The notes under the pieces are model-generated. The model worked only from the letters and a program-made list of their open reading frames with translations, did no database searches and was not told where the DNA came from. From NCBI GenBank assembly GCA_903884065.1, contig CAISDL010000138.1:1-40604 (forward strand): a stretch of DNA of 40,604 nt, in the 5' to 3' direction. Positions 26,647 through 39,359 of the stretch are shown piece after piece (the first letter of the stretch is position 1; each line of letters opens with the position of its first letter). The position numbers and the translations under genes are program-made. Origin of the DNA: an uncultured Actinomycetes bacterium. GTDB lineage: Bacteria; Actinomycetota; Actinomycetes; Mycobacteriales; Mycobacteriaceae.

Positions 26647-27966
26647 GTGACCGTCGAGCTGGCACATCCGTCGACTGAGCCGTTGGCCCAACGGACGCCG
26701 ACCGAGTCCGCTCACCCGCGTTGGTGGTTCCTCAACACAACGCCGGGACGCATCCTGACCATCGGCGTCATCCTGGCCGCGCTCGGGGTCTTGAGCGCCT
26801 TCGCGATCTCCACGACGATCAACGAACGCCAGCATCAGCTCACCAGGGTGCTTGACCACACTGAGCCGCTGGCGTTCGCGGCCGGGCAGCTCTACACGAC
26901 GCTGTCGGTGGCCGATGCGGCCGCGGCGACGGCCTTCATCGCGGGATCCGAACCGCAACCGGTCCGACGGCGGTACGAGCAGGCCATCACCGACGCCGCA
27001 GTGGCCGTGACGCGGGCGTCGAGCGATCTGACCGACCCGCCTTTGGTCGAGTTGCTCGGGCGGATCAACGCCCAGCTCGCGGTCTACACCGGTCTGATCG
27101 AGACTGCCCGGACCAACAACCGGATGGGTAACCCGGTGGGTTCGTCCTATCTTTCGGAGGCCTCGGCGCTGATGCAGGAGAAGATCCTGCCCGACGCGCA
27201 GCGACTCTACGAGGCGACCTCGGCGCGGGTGGATGCCGAGACGACGGCCTCGGCCAAGATTCCCGCCCCGGTGATCATCGTGGTGGCCGCCACGCTGGGT
27301 TTCGGCATCTTCGCCCACCGCTGGCTGGCACGACGCACCAAGCGGCGGGTGAACATCGGACTCGTCGTGGGGGGCCTGGCGATCGCGGTCATGATCGTGT
27401 GGGTGGGTTCCGCGCTGACCATCTCGACCGCCGGCAGCAGGGCGGCGAAGAACACCGCGGCCTACTCGCTGCGCACCGTGACGAACCTGGCCATCACCGC
27501 CCAGCAGGCCCGCGCCGACGAGACCCTGTCACTGATTCGCCGTGGCGACGAGGACATGCGCAAGCGGTCCTACTACCAACGTGTCGATCAGATGCACCAG
27601 CAACTCGGCGACTATCTGGCCCGCAAGGGCGCCGTCGGCCAGAGCGGTCTGGGCCAGGCGGATGAACTGCTGGACAAGTGGCGTCAAGCCGACGAACGGA
27701 TCAACGATTACATCGCGGTGGGCAACTATCAGTCCGCCACCGAGGTGGCGCTGGGAACCGGTGAGAGCGACTCCACCGCCGCCTTCGACAAACTCAATGA
27801 CGCACTCACACAAGGTATTCAGGAGAGCCGCACAGCGCTGCGCTCGGACATCCTCTCGGCCCGACGGGTGCTGTCGGGTACCACCGTGGGCGGAGCGGTG
27901 CTGTCGGTGAGCGCCGCGGTCGCGGTGGCGCTGGGCCTGTGGCCTCGAATGAGCGAGTACCGGTGA
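26647..27966 (+). CDS. glnX: GlnX membrane sensor of the PknG pathway
   Basis: 439 aa with four predicted membrane helices (about 36-54, 210-228, 238-262 and 410-430), giving two extracytoplasmic helical loops of about 150 residues. They look like four-helix-bundle sensors (for example LTRVLDHTEPLAFAAGQLYTTLSVADA). In M. tuberculosis the equivalent (Rv0412c) passes the GlnH-bound amino acid signal to PknG. GTG start at 26647. A possible -10 TAAGCT lies at 26597-26602. The stop overlaps the first ATG of the 32 bp repeat array (TGATG). Confidence 0.87.
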   Translation: MTVELAHPSTEPLAQRTPTESAHPRWWFLNTTPGRILTIGVILAALGVLSAFAISTTINERQHQLTRVLDHTEPLAFAAGQLYTTLSVADAAAATAFIAGSEPQPVRRRYEQAITDAAVAVTRASSDLTDPPLVELLGRINAQLAVYTGLIETARTNNRMGNPVGSSYLSEASALMQEKILPDAQRLYEATSARVDAETTASAKIPAPVIIVVAATLGFGIFAHRWLARRTKRRVNIGLVVGGLAIAVMIVWVGSALTISTAGSRAAKNTAAYSLRTVTNLAITAQQARADETLSLIRRGDEDMRKRSYYQRVDQMHQQLGDYLARKGAVGQSGLGQADELLDKWRQADERINDYIAVGNYQSATEVALGTGESDSTAAFDKLNDALTQGIQESRTALRSDILSARRVLSGTTVGGAVLSVSAAVAVALGLWPRMSEYR

Positions 27967-28001
27967 TGAGCGCTCGCGCGAAGAACAGAGAGCACCGATG
28001 A
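27966..28001 (+). other. Mini-ORF 1 (11 codons, MSARAKNREHR)
   Basis: ATG at 27966 overlaps the glnX stop (TGATG); its TGA at 27999-28001 overlaps the next ATG. Identical to the GlnH N-terminus. Whether it is translated is unknown. Two more copies follow at 27998-28033 and 28030-28065. Confidence 0.6.
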
Positions 28002-28061
28002 GCGCTCGCGCGAAGAACAGAGAGCACCGATGAGCGCTCGCGCGAAGAACAGAGAGCACCG

Positions 28062-31377
<3,316 letters not shown>

Positions 31378-31416
31378 TTTCCGTCACACCGCTTACCGGA
31401 CAGGATGAGCACACAC

Positions 31417-32607
31417 TCAGCGCACAACCCCGAATGCCGCCCGGGCGATCGCCAGTTCCTCGTCAGTGGGGATCACCAGGACCGTTGTCGGGGAGGTCTC
31501 CGTTGAGATCCGCCGAGCCCCTCGGGTCGGATCAGAGTTGAGCTGCTCGTCGATCTCGATACCCAGGCGGGCCAGGCCGGTCAGGGCATCCCGTCGCACC
31601 TTGTGGTCGTTCTCACCCACCCCGGCGGTGAAGGAGATGACGTCGCAGTGCCCCAGCAGGGCAAGGTAGGCCCCGACGTACTTGCGCAATCGGTGAATGT
31701 AGACGTCGTAAGCCAGTTGGGCATCGCCGTCGCCAGCGGTGATTCGCTGGTGCACCGCGCGGAAATCGCTCTCCCCGCTCAGTCCGTACATCCCCGAACG
31801 ACGATTGAGCATGGTCTCGATCTCGTCGACGCCCATGTCAGCGGTGCGCCAGAGGTAGCTGATGATCCCGGCGTCGATATCCCCGGCGCGGGTGCCCATC
31901 ACCAGGCCTTCCATCGGCGTCAGGCCCATCGAGGTGTCGATCGGCCGACCACCGGCGATAGCCGAGGCCGACGCGCCGTTGCCCAGGTGCAGAACGATCT
32001 GATTGAGCGATTCGACTGGGGCACCAAGGAACTCGGCCGCCTGACGGCTGACGAACTGGTGCGAGGTGCCGTGGAAGCCGTACCGCCGGATACGCCACTT
32101 ATCCGCGACCTCGCGGTCGATCGCGTAGGTTGCGGCCGCGGCCGGCAGGTCGTGGAAGAAGGCGGTGTCGAATACCGCGACGTGCGGTAGGTCGGGCAGC
32201 AGTCTGCGGGCAACCTCGATGCCCAGCACCGCGGGCGGGTTGTGCAGTGGTGCCAGCGGCGCAAGCTCACGCAGTTGCTCGACCGTCGCGTCGTCGATGA
32301 GGGTGGGGCGGTACAGGTCCTTGCCGCCGTGCACCACCCGGTGGCCGACGGCCACCAGGCCCAGCCCGTCGAGGTCCTTGCCGGCCTCGGCAAGTAGGTC
32401 GAACGCCAGACGCAGCGCGGCCTCGTGATCGGCGACCCGGCCGTCGCGGCTGAATTTCTGCTCGCCGACGTTCAGCTTGGCCGTCGAGGTGTCCTCGCCG
32501 ATTCGCTCGACGATGCCGTCGGCCAGCGACACCCCGGCATCGGGTTGCACGAGTTGGTACTTCAGCGATGACGATCCGGAGTTGAGGACGAGGACGGTGT
32601 CGGTCAT
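31417..32607 (-). CDS. ackA: Acetate kinase
   Basis: Acetyl-phosphate + ADP to acetate + ATP. 396 aa. [15 protein letters not shown] at the start, [22 protein letters not shown] near 150, [19 protein letters not shown] near 178, [15 protein letters not shown] and [16 protein letters not shown] near 330 cover the ASKHA phosphate and adenine sites. The ATG at 32607 has AGAGGTG just before it; a GTG at 32613 would overlap the pta stop (GTGA). Forms an operon with pta. Confidence 0.95.
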   Translation of the reverse strand: MTDTVLVLNSGSSSLKYQLVQPDAGVSLADGIVERIGEDTSTAKLNVGEQKFSRDGRVADHEAALRLAFDLLAEAGKDLDGLGLVAVGHRVVHGGKDLYRPTLIDDATVEQLRELAPLAPLHNPPAVLGIEVARRLLPDLPHVAVFDTAFFHDLPAAAATYAIDREVADKWRIRRYGFHGTSHQFVSRQAAEFLGAPVESLNQIVLHLGNGASASAIAGGRPIDTSMGLTPMEGLVMGTRAGDIDAGIISYLWRTADMGVDEIETMLNRRSGMYGLSGESDFRAVHQRITAGDGDAQLAYDVYIHRLRKYVGAYLALLGHCDVISFTAGVGENDHKVRRDALTGLARLGIEIDEQLNSDPTRGARRISTETSPTTVLVIPTDEELAIARAAFGVVR

Positions 32608-32609
32608 GG

Positions 32610-34673
32610 TCACCTCTGCGCCTGGATCGCGGTGATGGCGACGGTGTAGACGATGTCTTCCACCAGGGCGCCGCGGGACAGGTCGTTGACCGGTTTGTTC
32701 AGCCCCTGCAGCACCGGCCCGATGGCGATCGCCCCGGCACTGCGCTGCACCGCCTTGTAGGTGTTGTTGCCGGTGTTGAGGTCCGGGAAGATCAGCACGG
32801 TGGCGCGTCCGGCGACCGCCGAGTTCGGCATCTTGGCCTGGGCGACGGTGGGATCGACCGCGGCGTCGTACTGGATCGGGCCTTCCACCAGCAGGTCGGG
32901 TTCGCGTTCCCGGACGAGTTCGGTGGCGGCCCTGACCTTGTCGACTCCGGCCCCACTGCCGGATTCACCGGTGGAGTAGGACAGCATGGCCACCCGCGGG
33001 TCGATCCCGAATTGGAAGGCGGTGCGCGCCGAACTGATGGCGATGTCGGCGAGCTCCTCGGCGCTCGGATCCGGCACGATCGCGCAGTCGCCGTAGGCCA
33101 GCACCCGGTCGGACAGGCACATCAGGAAGATGCTCGACACCGTCGAGACCCCGGGTTGGGTCTTGATGATCTCGAAGGCCGGCTTCACGGTGTGGGCGGT
33201 GGTGTGGGCCGCACCGGAGACCATGCCGTCGACGATGTCGTTGTGCACCAGCATGGTGCCGAAGTAGGACACGTCATGGATGATCTCCCGGGCCTGCTCG
33301 AGCGTGACGCCCTTCTTCTTGCGCAGTTCGGCATACTGCTCGGCGAACTTCTCGCAGAGCTCGCTGGTGCGCGGGTTGATGACCGTGGCGGCATTGAGGT
33401 CGACGCCGAGTTCGGCTGCGCGAGAACGGACCTGGGTCTCGTCGCCGAGGATGGTGAGCTCGGCGATGCCGCGGCGAAGCAGCCGGCCGGCGGCCTGCAG
33501 AATCCGGTCGTCGTCGCCTTCGGGCAGGACGATGCGCTTGCGGTCCGACCGCGCCCGCTCCATCAGCTGGTAGGCGAACATCTGTGGCGTGGTGACGCTG
33601 GGGATCGGGATGGCCAACCGCTCGAGCATGTCGTTCATGTCGACGTGGCGGTCCATCAACTGCAGCGCGGTGTCGATCTTGCGCTCGGAGTTCGCCGTCA
33701 CCCGGCCCTTGGTGTAGGCCACCGCACTGGCCGTCGCGAACGTCCCCAGATCGGTGGCGATGACCGGCAGCCGCAACCCCAGCCCGGTGACCAGGCGGGT
33801 GACCTCCCGGTGCAACGGAAGGCCCCCGTTGAGGATGATCGTCGAGATCGACGGAAATCCCTCGGCGGCGTGGGCGCAGGCGACCGCCAGCACGACGTCG
33901 GACCGGTCACCTGGGGTGACGACGGCCGCGCCCTCGCGCAGTCGCTCCAGGACGTGGTCGGCGGTCATGCCGGCGACCATGACGTGCAGCACTTCCCTGG
34001 CCAGCAGTGACGGGTCGCCGTGAACCAGGGTGCCGTCGACCGCGGTGAGCAGTTCACCGACGGTCGGAGCCACCAGCAGCGGCTCCTCCGGGATCACGTA
34101 CACCGGCGCACCCAGATCACGGCACGCTTCGGCGACGGCGGCCATCTGGCCCTGTTGGCACCGGTTGGCCACCACCGCCGCGGTGTGGGCGTGTTGGGCC
34201 GCGAGTTCGACCATGCACAGTTCGATCGCCTGGGCGATCTCTTCGGGCGTGCGGTCGAAGGCCCGCACCGAGAGAACCACCGGCGCGCCGAGGTTGACCG
34301 CGATGCGCGCGTTGACGCTCAGTTCGGTGGGGGTGGCCACGTCGGTGAAGTCGGAGCCGACGATCACCATCGCGTCACAGCGGGAGGCCACCGCGTGGTA
34401 GCGATCCACGATGTCGGCGATAGCGCCGTCGGTGTCCTCGTGCAACCGCTGGTAGCTCACGCCGATGCAGTCCTCGTAGGACAGCCCGGCAGCGCTCTGC
34501 GACAGCAGTAGTTCAAGGATGTAGTCGCGTTCCTCGCGACGGGTGATGGGCCGGAACACTCCGACCTTGGGCAGCATCGCGGACAGCCGGTTGAGGATGC
34601 CCAGCGCGATGGTGGACTTGCCGGTTTCGCCCTCCGGTGAGGCGACGTAGATCGACGTGGGACCTGAATTCAC
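32610..34673 (-). CDS. pta: Phosphate acetyltransferase, long (Pta-DRTGG) form
   Basis: Acetyl-CoA + phosphate to acetyl-phosphate + CoA. 687 aa. The N-terminal P-loop-like domain ([16 protein letters not shown] near 10) and DRTGG middle domain are regulatory; the C-terminal ~330 residues from [18 protein letters not shown] are the catalytic PTA_PTB domain, with [18 protein letters not shown] and [19 protein letters not shown]. The GTG at 34673 ([15 protein letters not shown]) is chosen from homology; GAGGG lies upstream. Confidence 0.95.
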   Translation of the reverse strand: MNSGPTSIYVASPEGETGKSTIALGILNRLSAMLPKVGVFRPITRREERDYILELLLSQSAAGLSYEDCIGVSYQRLHEDTDGAIADIVDRYHAVASRCDAMVIVGSDFTDVATPTELSVNARIAVNLGAPVVLSVRAFDRTPEEIAQAIELCMVELAAQHAHTAAVVANRCQQGQMAAVAEACRDLGAPVYVIPEEPLLVAPTVGELLTAVDGTLVHGDPSLLAREVLHVMVAGMTADHVLERLREGAAVVTPGDRSDVVLAVACAHAAEGFPSISTIILNGGLPLHREVTRLVTGLGLRLPVIATDLGTFATASAVAYTKGRVTANSERKIDTALQLMDRHVDMNDMLERLAIPIPSVTTPQMFAYQLMERARSDRKRIVLPEGDDDRILQAAGRLLRRGIAELTILGDETQVRSRAAELGVDLNAATVINPRTSELCEKFAEQYAELRKKKGVTLEQAREIIHDVSYFGTMLVHNDIVDGMVSGAAHTTAHTVKPAFEIIKTQPGVSTVSSIFLMCLSDRVLAYGDCAIVPDPSAEELADIAISSARTAFQFGIDPRVAMLSYSTGESGSGAGVDKVRAATELVREREPDLLVEGPIQYDAAVDPTVAQAKMPNSAVAGRATVLIFPDLNTGNNTYKAVQRSAGAIAIGPVLQGLNKPVNDLSRGALVEDIVYTVAITAIQAQR

Positions 34674-34713
34674 GACGACAGCATCCCTCAGTCGGGCCCG
34701 GTCGGTCGCGGGA

Positions 34714-35724
34714 TTAACCCAGTTTCCGAAGCCGCGGCAGCAGATCGCGCTGGAACAGCTCGAGGAACCGGCGCTGATCGTGGCCCGGAGCATGGAAAAC
34801 AAGGTGGTTCAGTCCGTAGCCGACATAGTCGGCCACCTTCGCCACCGCCTCGTCCGGGTCGGAGGAGACGATCCAGCGCTTCGCCACCTGCTCGATGGGC
34901 AGTTCGTCGGCCAGTCGCTCCATCTCCATCGGGTCCGAAACACTGTGCTTCTGCTCAGGGGTCAGCGACAGCGGAGCCCAGAACCGGCAGTTGTTCAGCG
35001 CCGCCTCGGGATCCGGGTCGTAGGAAATCTTGATCTCGATCATCTTGTCGATCGCGTCGAAGTCCCGGCCGCCGGCGTCGGCGCCCTCGCGGACCGCGGG
35101 CATGAGCTTGTCGGCATAGAGTTCGCGGCCCTTGCCCGAGGTGCAGATGAATCCGTCCCCGGCCCGTCCGGCGTACTTGGCCACCACCGGACCGCCGGCG
35201 GCGATGTAGACCGGCACCCCGCCGTCGGGGACGTCGTAGATGGAAGCGCCCTTGAGGTGGTAGTACTCGCCGTCGAAATCGACCCGCTCGCCCCACCACA
35301 GCTCACGCATCAGCTTCACCGATTCGCGCAGCCGGGCGAATCGCTCCTTGAAGTCCGGCCATTCGCCGGTGAACCCGGTGGCGATCTCGTTGAGCGCCTC
35401 CCCGGTTCCCACCCCGAGGAACACCCGGCCCGGATACAGGCACCCCATGGTGGCGAAGGCCTGCGCGATCACCGCCGGGTTGTAGCGGAAGGTCGGCGTG
35501 AGCACGGAGGTGCCCAGGGTGATGTGCTTGGTGCGTTCGCCGACGGCCGTCATCCATGAGAGCGCGAAGGGTGCGTGTCCGCCCTCGTGCCGCCACGGGT
35601 TGAAATGATCGCTGACCGTCGCGCTGTCCATGCCGTGCGCCTCGGCCAGGACGCCGAGCTCGACGAGTTCGCGAGGCCCGAACTGCTCGGCCGACGCCTT
35701 GTATCCCAGCTTCAATTCCGCCAC
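34714..35724 (-). CDS. fgd1: F420-dependent glucose-6-phosphate dehydrogenase
   Basis: Oxidises glucose-6-phosphate and reduces cofactor F420, the main source of F420H2 in mycobacteria. 336 aa luciferase-like barrel. The active-site residues known from the mycobacterial enzyme are all seen: Asp39, His40 and Trp44 in SDHFNPW, and Glu109 in [12 protein letters not shown] start at 35724, 22 bp from the divergent metallo-hydrolase. A weak -10 TAGAAA is 6 nt upstream of it. Confidence 0.97.
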   Translation of the reverse strand: MAELKLGYKASAEQFGPRELVELGVLAEAHGMDSATVSDHFNPWRHEGGHAPFALSWMTAVGERTKHITLGTSVLTPTFRYNPAVIAQAFATMGCLYPGRVFLGVGTGEALNEIATGFTGEWPDFKERFARLRESVKLMRELWWGERVDFDGEYYHLKGASIYDVPDGGVPVYIAAGGPVVAKYAGRAGDGFICTSGKGRELYADKLMPAVREGADAGGRDFDAIDKMIEIKISYDPDPEAALNNCRFWAPLSLTPEQKHSVSDPMEMERLADELPIEQVAKRWIVSSDPDEAVAKVADYVGYGLNHLVFHAPGHDQRRFLELFQRDLLPRLRKLG

Positions 35725-35734
35725 AAGTTGTTTC

Positions 35735-35740
35735 TACACT
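35735..35740 (+). promoter_or_regulatory. Candidate leaderless -10 box of the metallo-hydrolase gene
   Basis: TACACT followed by 6 nt and the ATG at 35747, within the 22 bp gap to fgd1. The competing ATG at 35742 is out of frame. Confidence 0.45.
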
Positions 35741-35746
35741 CATGCG

Positions 35747-36478
35747 ATGGCCCCGGTGTTGACAACCGTCACCGATAAGGTGCATCTGGCGCGGACACCG
35801 TTGGTCAATTGGACGCTGGTCAGCGACGATTCGGGCGTCATGCTGATCGACGCGGGTTTTCCGGGACAACGTGACGATGTTCTGACGTCTCTGAGGGATC
35901 TCGGTTTCGGGCCCGGTGACGTACGGGCGATCCTGCTCACCCACGCCCATATCGACCACATGGGCTCGGCCATCTGGTTCGCCAAGACACACGGAACCCC
36001 GGTGTACTGCCACTCCGCCGAAGTGCCGCATGCCAAACGCGAGTACCTCCAACAGGTCTCGCCGGCTGCGCTGATGGCCCAGGCCTGGCGGCCGCACTGG
36101 CTGGCGTGGTCGGTGCAAGTGGCACTCAAGGGCGGCCTGGTCCGCGACGGCATCCCGGGCGCGGGGGCGCTGACCCCCGAGATCGCCGAAACGCTGCCGG
36201 GGCGGCCGCTGGCACTTCCCACCCCGGGGCATACCAGCGGACACTGCTCCTATGTCGTCGATCGCGTGCTGGTGGCCGGGGACACCGTGATCACCGGCCA
36301 TCCGCTCGCGACACACACCGGACCACAGCAGTTGCCGTCGATGTTCAACCACAACGACCCGCAAGCCCGGCGCAGCCTTGAGCGACTCGCGGCGGCGGGA
36401 ACCGAGACGCTGATACCCGGGCACGGAGACATCTGGATCGGCCCGATCGCCGAGGCCGTCCGCGAGGCCACCGCCTAG
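35747..36478 (+). CDS. Metallo-beta-lactamase-fold hydrolase
   Basis: 243 aa. Zinc motifs of the fold in order: LLTHAHIDHMGS (HxHxDH) near residue 61, PTPGHTSGHCSYVV near 158, AGDTVITGHP near 177 and the last His in IPGHGDIW near 225. This gives a glyoxalase II / lactonase-like hydrolase rather than a true beta-lactamase. Matches M. tuberculosis Rv0406c by position beside fgd1. Substrate unknown. The SDR gene follows after 11 bp. Confidence 0.9.
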   Translation: MAPVLTTVTDKVHLARTPLVNWTLVSDDSGVMLIDAGFPGQRDDVLTSLRDLGFGPGDVRAILLTHAHIDHMGSAIWFAKTHGTPVYCHSAEVPHAKREYLQQVSPAALMAQAWRPHWLAWSVQVALKGGLVRDGIPGAGALTPEIAETLPGRPLALPTPGHTSGHCSYVVDRVLVAGDTVITGHPLATHTGPQQLPSMFNHNDPQARRSLERLAAAGTETLIPGHGDIWIGPIAEAVREATA

Positions 36479-36489
36479 GGTTTCGCGAC

Positions 36490-37347
36490 GTGGACAACAT
36501 CAAAGGCACAACGATCGCCATCACCGGTGGGGCACGTGGCATCGGTTTCGCGACCGCCCGGGCCCTACTGGCCCGCGGCGCCCGGGTGATGATCGGCGAC
36601 CGGGACGTCGCCCTGGGGGAAACAGCTGTCGGCAAGCTCAGCAATGTGGGCCCGGTGTCGGGCTACCCGCTCGATGTGGCCGACCCCGAGTCCTTCGCAA
36701 CCTTCCTCGACAAAGCTCGCGCCGACGGCGGAGGGCGCATCGACGTTCTGATCAACAACGCCGGGGTCATGCCGGTGGGCCCGTTCCTGGACCTGACCGA
36801 AGGAGCCATCCGCTCGGCGATCGAGGTGAACTTCTACGGTGTGGTCAACGGCTGCCGACTGGTGCTGCCGGAGATGGTCAAACGCCGCCGCGGCCACATC
36901 GTCAACATCGCCTCGGTCGCCGGAATGCTCGCTGTTCCGGGCCAGGCACTCTATGCCGGAACGAAATTCGCGGTGCTCGGCCTCTCGACGGCCTTGGCCG
37001 ACGAGTACGCCCCGGCGGGCGTCGAGGTGAGTTGCGTGATGCCCACGTTCACCAACACCGAGTTGATCTCGGGAACCAAGACCGGCGGGATGACCAAGCC
37101 GGTAGAGCCCGAGGACATCGCCGCGGCCGTCGTGAAGACCCTCGACAAGCCGAAAACCGCTGTCTCCGTGCCCTATCCGCTTCGGTTCATCGCCGCGGGG
37201 ACGGCATTCCTGCCGCCACGCGGCCGGCGTTGGCTGTCGGACAAGATGGGAACCGGCCGGGTTTTCCTGGACCTGGACACCTCCGCTCGCGCCGACTACG
37301 AGCGGCGCGCCCAGTCGGCGACGGGCGTGGTGGAGGCGCCGGAGTAG
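36490..37347 (+). CDS. Short-chain dehydrogenase/reductase
   Basis: 285 aa classical SDR. TGGARGIGFATARALLARGARV at 13-34 binds NAD(P); NNAGVMPVGPFLDL near 90; catalytic Ser in IASVAGML and YAGTK near 155-159. The C-terminal PYPLRFIAAGTAFLPPRGRRWLSDKMG segment is hydrophobic/basic, seen in mycobacterial SDRs of lipid metabolism. Starts with GTG at 36490, 11 bp after the metallo-hydrolase; likely same transcript. The palindrome at 37349 follows the stop. Confidence 0.9.
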   Translation: MDNIKGTTIAITGGARGIGFATARALLARGARVMIGDRDVALGETAVGKLSNVGPVSGYPLDVADPESFATFLDKARADGGGRIDVLINNAGVMPVGPFLDLTEGAIRSAIEVNFYGVVNGCRLVLPEMVKRRRGHIVNIASVAGMLAVPGQALYAGTKFAVLGLSTALADEYAPAGVEVSCVMPTFTNTELISGTKTGGMTKPVEPEDIAAAVVKTLDKPKTAVSVPYPLRFIAAGTAFLPPRGRRWLSDKMGTGRVFLDLDTSARADYERRAQSATGVVEAPE

Positions 37348-37348
37348 T

Positions 37349-37362
37349 CGACGGACCCGTCG
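37349..37362. terminator. Palindrome after the SDR stop codon; possible terminator
   Basis: CGACGG - AC - CCGTCG, the same arms as at 10150-10163 and again next to a stop codon. No T tract. Confidence 0.3.
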
Positions 37363-37364
37363 GA

Positions 37365-37384
37365 TCGGGGACTTTCGCCCCTCA
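37365..37384 (+). promoter_or_regulatory. DosR-box-like palindrome upstream of the PE-PPE-domain gene
   Basis: TCGGGGACTTTCGCCCCTCA matches the dormancy regulator consensus TTSGGGACTWWAGTCCCSAA at 15 of 20 positions, including the GGGACT and CCC cores. It ends 28 bp before the ATG at 37413. Regulation by hypoxia/NO is only inferred. Confidence 0.35.
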
Positions 37385-37412
37385 CCAACCCCCGTGGCCG
37401 GCTGCAAAGCTC

Positions 37413-38489
37413 ATGCCCATGGGGGTTCGTGCATTCGCCGCTGCCACGCTGGTCGGTGTGTCAGCGGTATTCACCGTATGTCCGTCCGCGTCCGCGGTTG
37501 TTCCGGTTCCGACCGACAGCTCCTTCGTCCTCGGCGGCGCGACCGCGGACGCCTGGGCTCCCGCGATTCTTGAGCCACGCGACCCCTGGGGCACCAACGG
37601 TCGGTTGGTTCCCCTGATCAACGCCAACTATTACGACTGCGCTGGCTGCAGTGCGGCGGTCATCCGGTATCCGCGGACCGCCGGACCCCTGTTCGGACCC
37701 TGCGCCCCATTCGCCGACGAGTCGATCGCCATCGGCGCGGGCAAAGCGGTCGCCGAGGTGCGCGACGCCGCGGGAACGTCGGTGATTTCCGGGCTGTCGC
37801 TCGGGGCGATGACCGCCGACGCGGCGCAACACGCCCTCGACGCCGACCCGACGCGTCCTGCGGCGTCGGACCTCGCCTTCATCGTGGCCGGTGATCCGTC
37901 GCGTGTGACGCCGCTGACCACGGGGATCGGCAGCTTCCTGCCGGTGGGATTCCGGATTCCTGTGCTGGGCTGGACGGTAACCCGGCCTCCGTCGGAATCG
38001 ACCTACGACACCGTGGTGGTGGTCGGCGAATACGAGTGGGCGGCCGACTTCCCGGACCGTCCCTGGAATCTGCTGGCCGATCTCAACTCCCTGGTGGCCT
38101 TCAACTACACCCACAGCGAGGCGTCGCTGACCGATCCGGCGGATGTGCCCGCGGAGAACATCGTCACGACCACCAACGGCAAGGGCGCAACCACCACCAC
38201 CTATCTGGTGCCCAGTCCAGAACTGCCGTTGCTCAAGCCATTCGACAAGATCCTGGCGCCGCCGGTGATCGCCGCGGCCAACAAGGTACTCAAGCCGATG
38301 GTGGATCGCGCTTATTCGCGCTACGACGCGACCACCGGTAACCAGGCGCCGCACCTGCAACCGACCGACGGGTTGCCGAAGCTGGTCAGACCGGGCGCAC
38401 CGGCCGCGGCGTCGCGTGGTGCGACAGTCAGTTCAGCAGCTTCTCGAACGCCATCGCATACACCTCGCCGCCCGGCCGCGGCTCGCTGA
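37413..38489 (+). CDS. Secreted PE-PPE-domain serine hydrolase
   Basis: 358 aa. N-terminal signal peptide MPMGVRAFAAATLVGVSAVF, cleaved after SASA near 28. The rest fits the PE-PPE alpha/beta-hydrolase domain: nucleophile elbow SGLSLGAMTAD near 125 (G-x-S-x-G), then FIVAGDPSR and TVVVVGEYEWAADFPDRPWNLLADLNSLVAF. No PE or PPE N-terminal domain is present. The last 20 residues run antisense into the GNAT gene (62 bp overlap) and are Ala/Ser/Pro-rich; the conserved part ends before that. ATG at 37419 is an alternative start. A DosR-like box lies upstream. Confidence 0.85.
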   Translation: MPMGVRAFAAATLVGVSAVFTVCPSASAVVPVPTDSSFVLGGATADAWAPAILEPRDPWGTNGRLVPLINANYYDCAGCSAAVIRYPRTAGPLFGPCAPFADESIAIGAGKAVAEVRDAAGTSVISGLSLGAMTADAAQHALDADPTRPAASDLAFIVAGDPSRVTPLTTGIGSFLPVGFRIPVLGWTVTRPPSESTYDTVVVVGEYEWAADFPDRPWNLLADLNSLVAFNYTHSEASLTDPADVPAENIVTTTNGKGATTTTYLVPSPELPLLKPFDKILAPPVIAAANKVLKPMVDRAYSRYDATTGNQAPHLQPTDGLPKLVRPGAPAAASRGATVSSAASRTPSHTPRRPAAAR

Positions 38490-38916
38490 GCCGGGTGTAG
38501 CCGGCGGCGGTGTAGAGCGCTTCAGCCTCGGGCTGACGGTCTCCGGTGGTGAGGTAGACGCGGCGATAGCCCAGACTGGCGATGCGGGATTCAAGTTCTG
38601 CCAACAGGATTCGGCCATAGCCGAGGCGGCGGTGTCGTCGGTCCGTCCAGATCCGTTTCAACTCGGCGGTCTCATCGCCCTCCACGACGCCGAAACGACG
38701 GAAGGCGCCACCTGTCACCGGCTGCCCATCCACCAGACCGATCAGCATGCCGCCGCCGGGCGGGGCGAACTCCTCGGGCGGGTGCCCCCGCAGCCATCGG
38801 AGCACACCCTCCTCGGTCCCGTCATAGCGGGTGGCGTACTCGATGGCCAGTTCGGCGATCAGGGGCTGCGCGAGTTCGTCGTCCCGACCGACGTCGACGA
38901 ATGTCACGGCGCGCAT
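38428..38916 (-). CDS. GNAT-family N-acetyltransferase
   Basis: 162 aa. Acetyl-CoA site RRHRRLGYGRILLAELESRIASLGYRRVYLTT (motif A, R-x2-G-x-G/A) near 95-125, followed by AEALYTAAGYTRL, the usual last strand-helix. ETAELKRIWT is the preceding strand. Acceptor substrate unknown. The ATG at 38916 is 2 bp from the stop of the upstream gene, so it belongs to the metZ operon. Confidence 0.9.
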   Translation of the reverse strand: MRAVTFVDVGRDDELAQPLIAELAIEYATRYDGTEEGVLRWLRGHPPEEFAPPGGGMLIGLVDGQPVTGGAFRRFGVVEGDETAELKRIWTDRRHRRLGYGRILLAELESRIASLGYRRVYLTTGDRQPEAEALYTAAGYTRLSEPRPGGEVYAMAFEKLLN

Positions 38917-38918
38917 CG

Positions 38919-39359
38919 TCAGACAAGCGCCGGCCGCGGCTGCCCCGGCCGGAACGACTCGATCGCGACGATGTCGTCGGGCAGCGTCTCCGGGTCGAGC
39001 AGATAAATGCCGTCGGCGTCGCCGACCAGCGCTGCGCCGAACGTCAGCACCAGTTCGTCGTCGTCCTCGTCGACGGCGATCCAGATCCGGGTGACGCGCT
39101 CTCGTGAGCTGTCGTCGAATTCCACCGCCGACGGCGGGTAGACCCAGCTGACCAGTTGGTCGCCGGCGTTGTCGGTATCCAGCGCCCAGCCGCGACCGGT
39201 GATCCATTCGTCGACGGCCCCGACCGCTGTACCGATCTCGTCGGATTCGGTATCGGCAGAGAGGACTTCCTCGAACGCCGGTGCCGGAAGCCAGGCCGCA
39301 CCGCGGGCGGTCTGGCGCTTGCGACGCCGCGCCTTCTTGGCCTGGGAATCCCTCGACAT
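38919..39359 (-). CDS. Conserved hypothetical acidic protein, unknown function
   Basis: 146 aa. Basic first 20 residues (MSRDSQAKKARRRKRQTARG), then an acidic, partly repetitive body with DEDDDELVLTFGAALVGDADGIYLL. No motif I recognise, no signal peptide or membrane helix. The ATG at 39359 overlaps the metZ stop (TGATG), which fixes the start and suggests coupled translation. Confidence 0.8.
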   Translation of the reverse strand: MSRDSQAKKARRRKRQTARGAAWLPAPAFEEVLSADTESDEIGTAVGAVDEWITGRGWALDTDNAGDQLVSWVYPPSAVEFDDSSRERVTRIWIAVDEDDDELVLTFGAALVGDADGIYLLDPETLPDDIVAIESFRPGQPRPALV

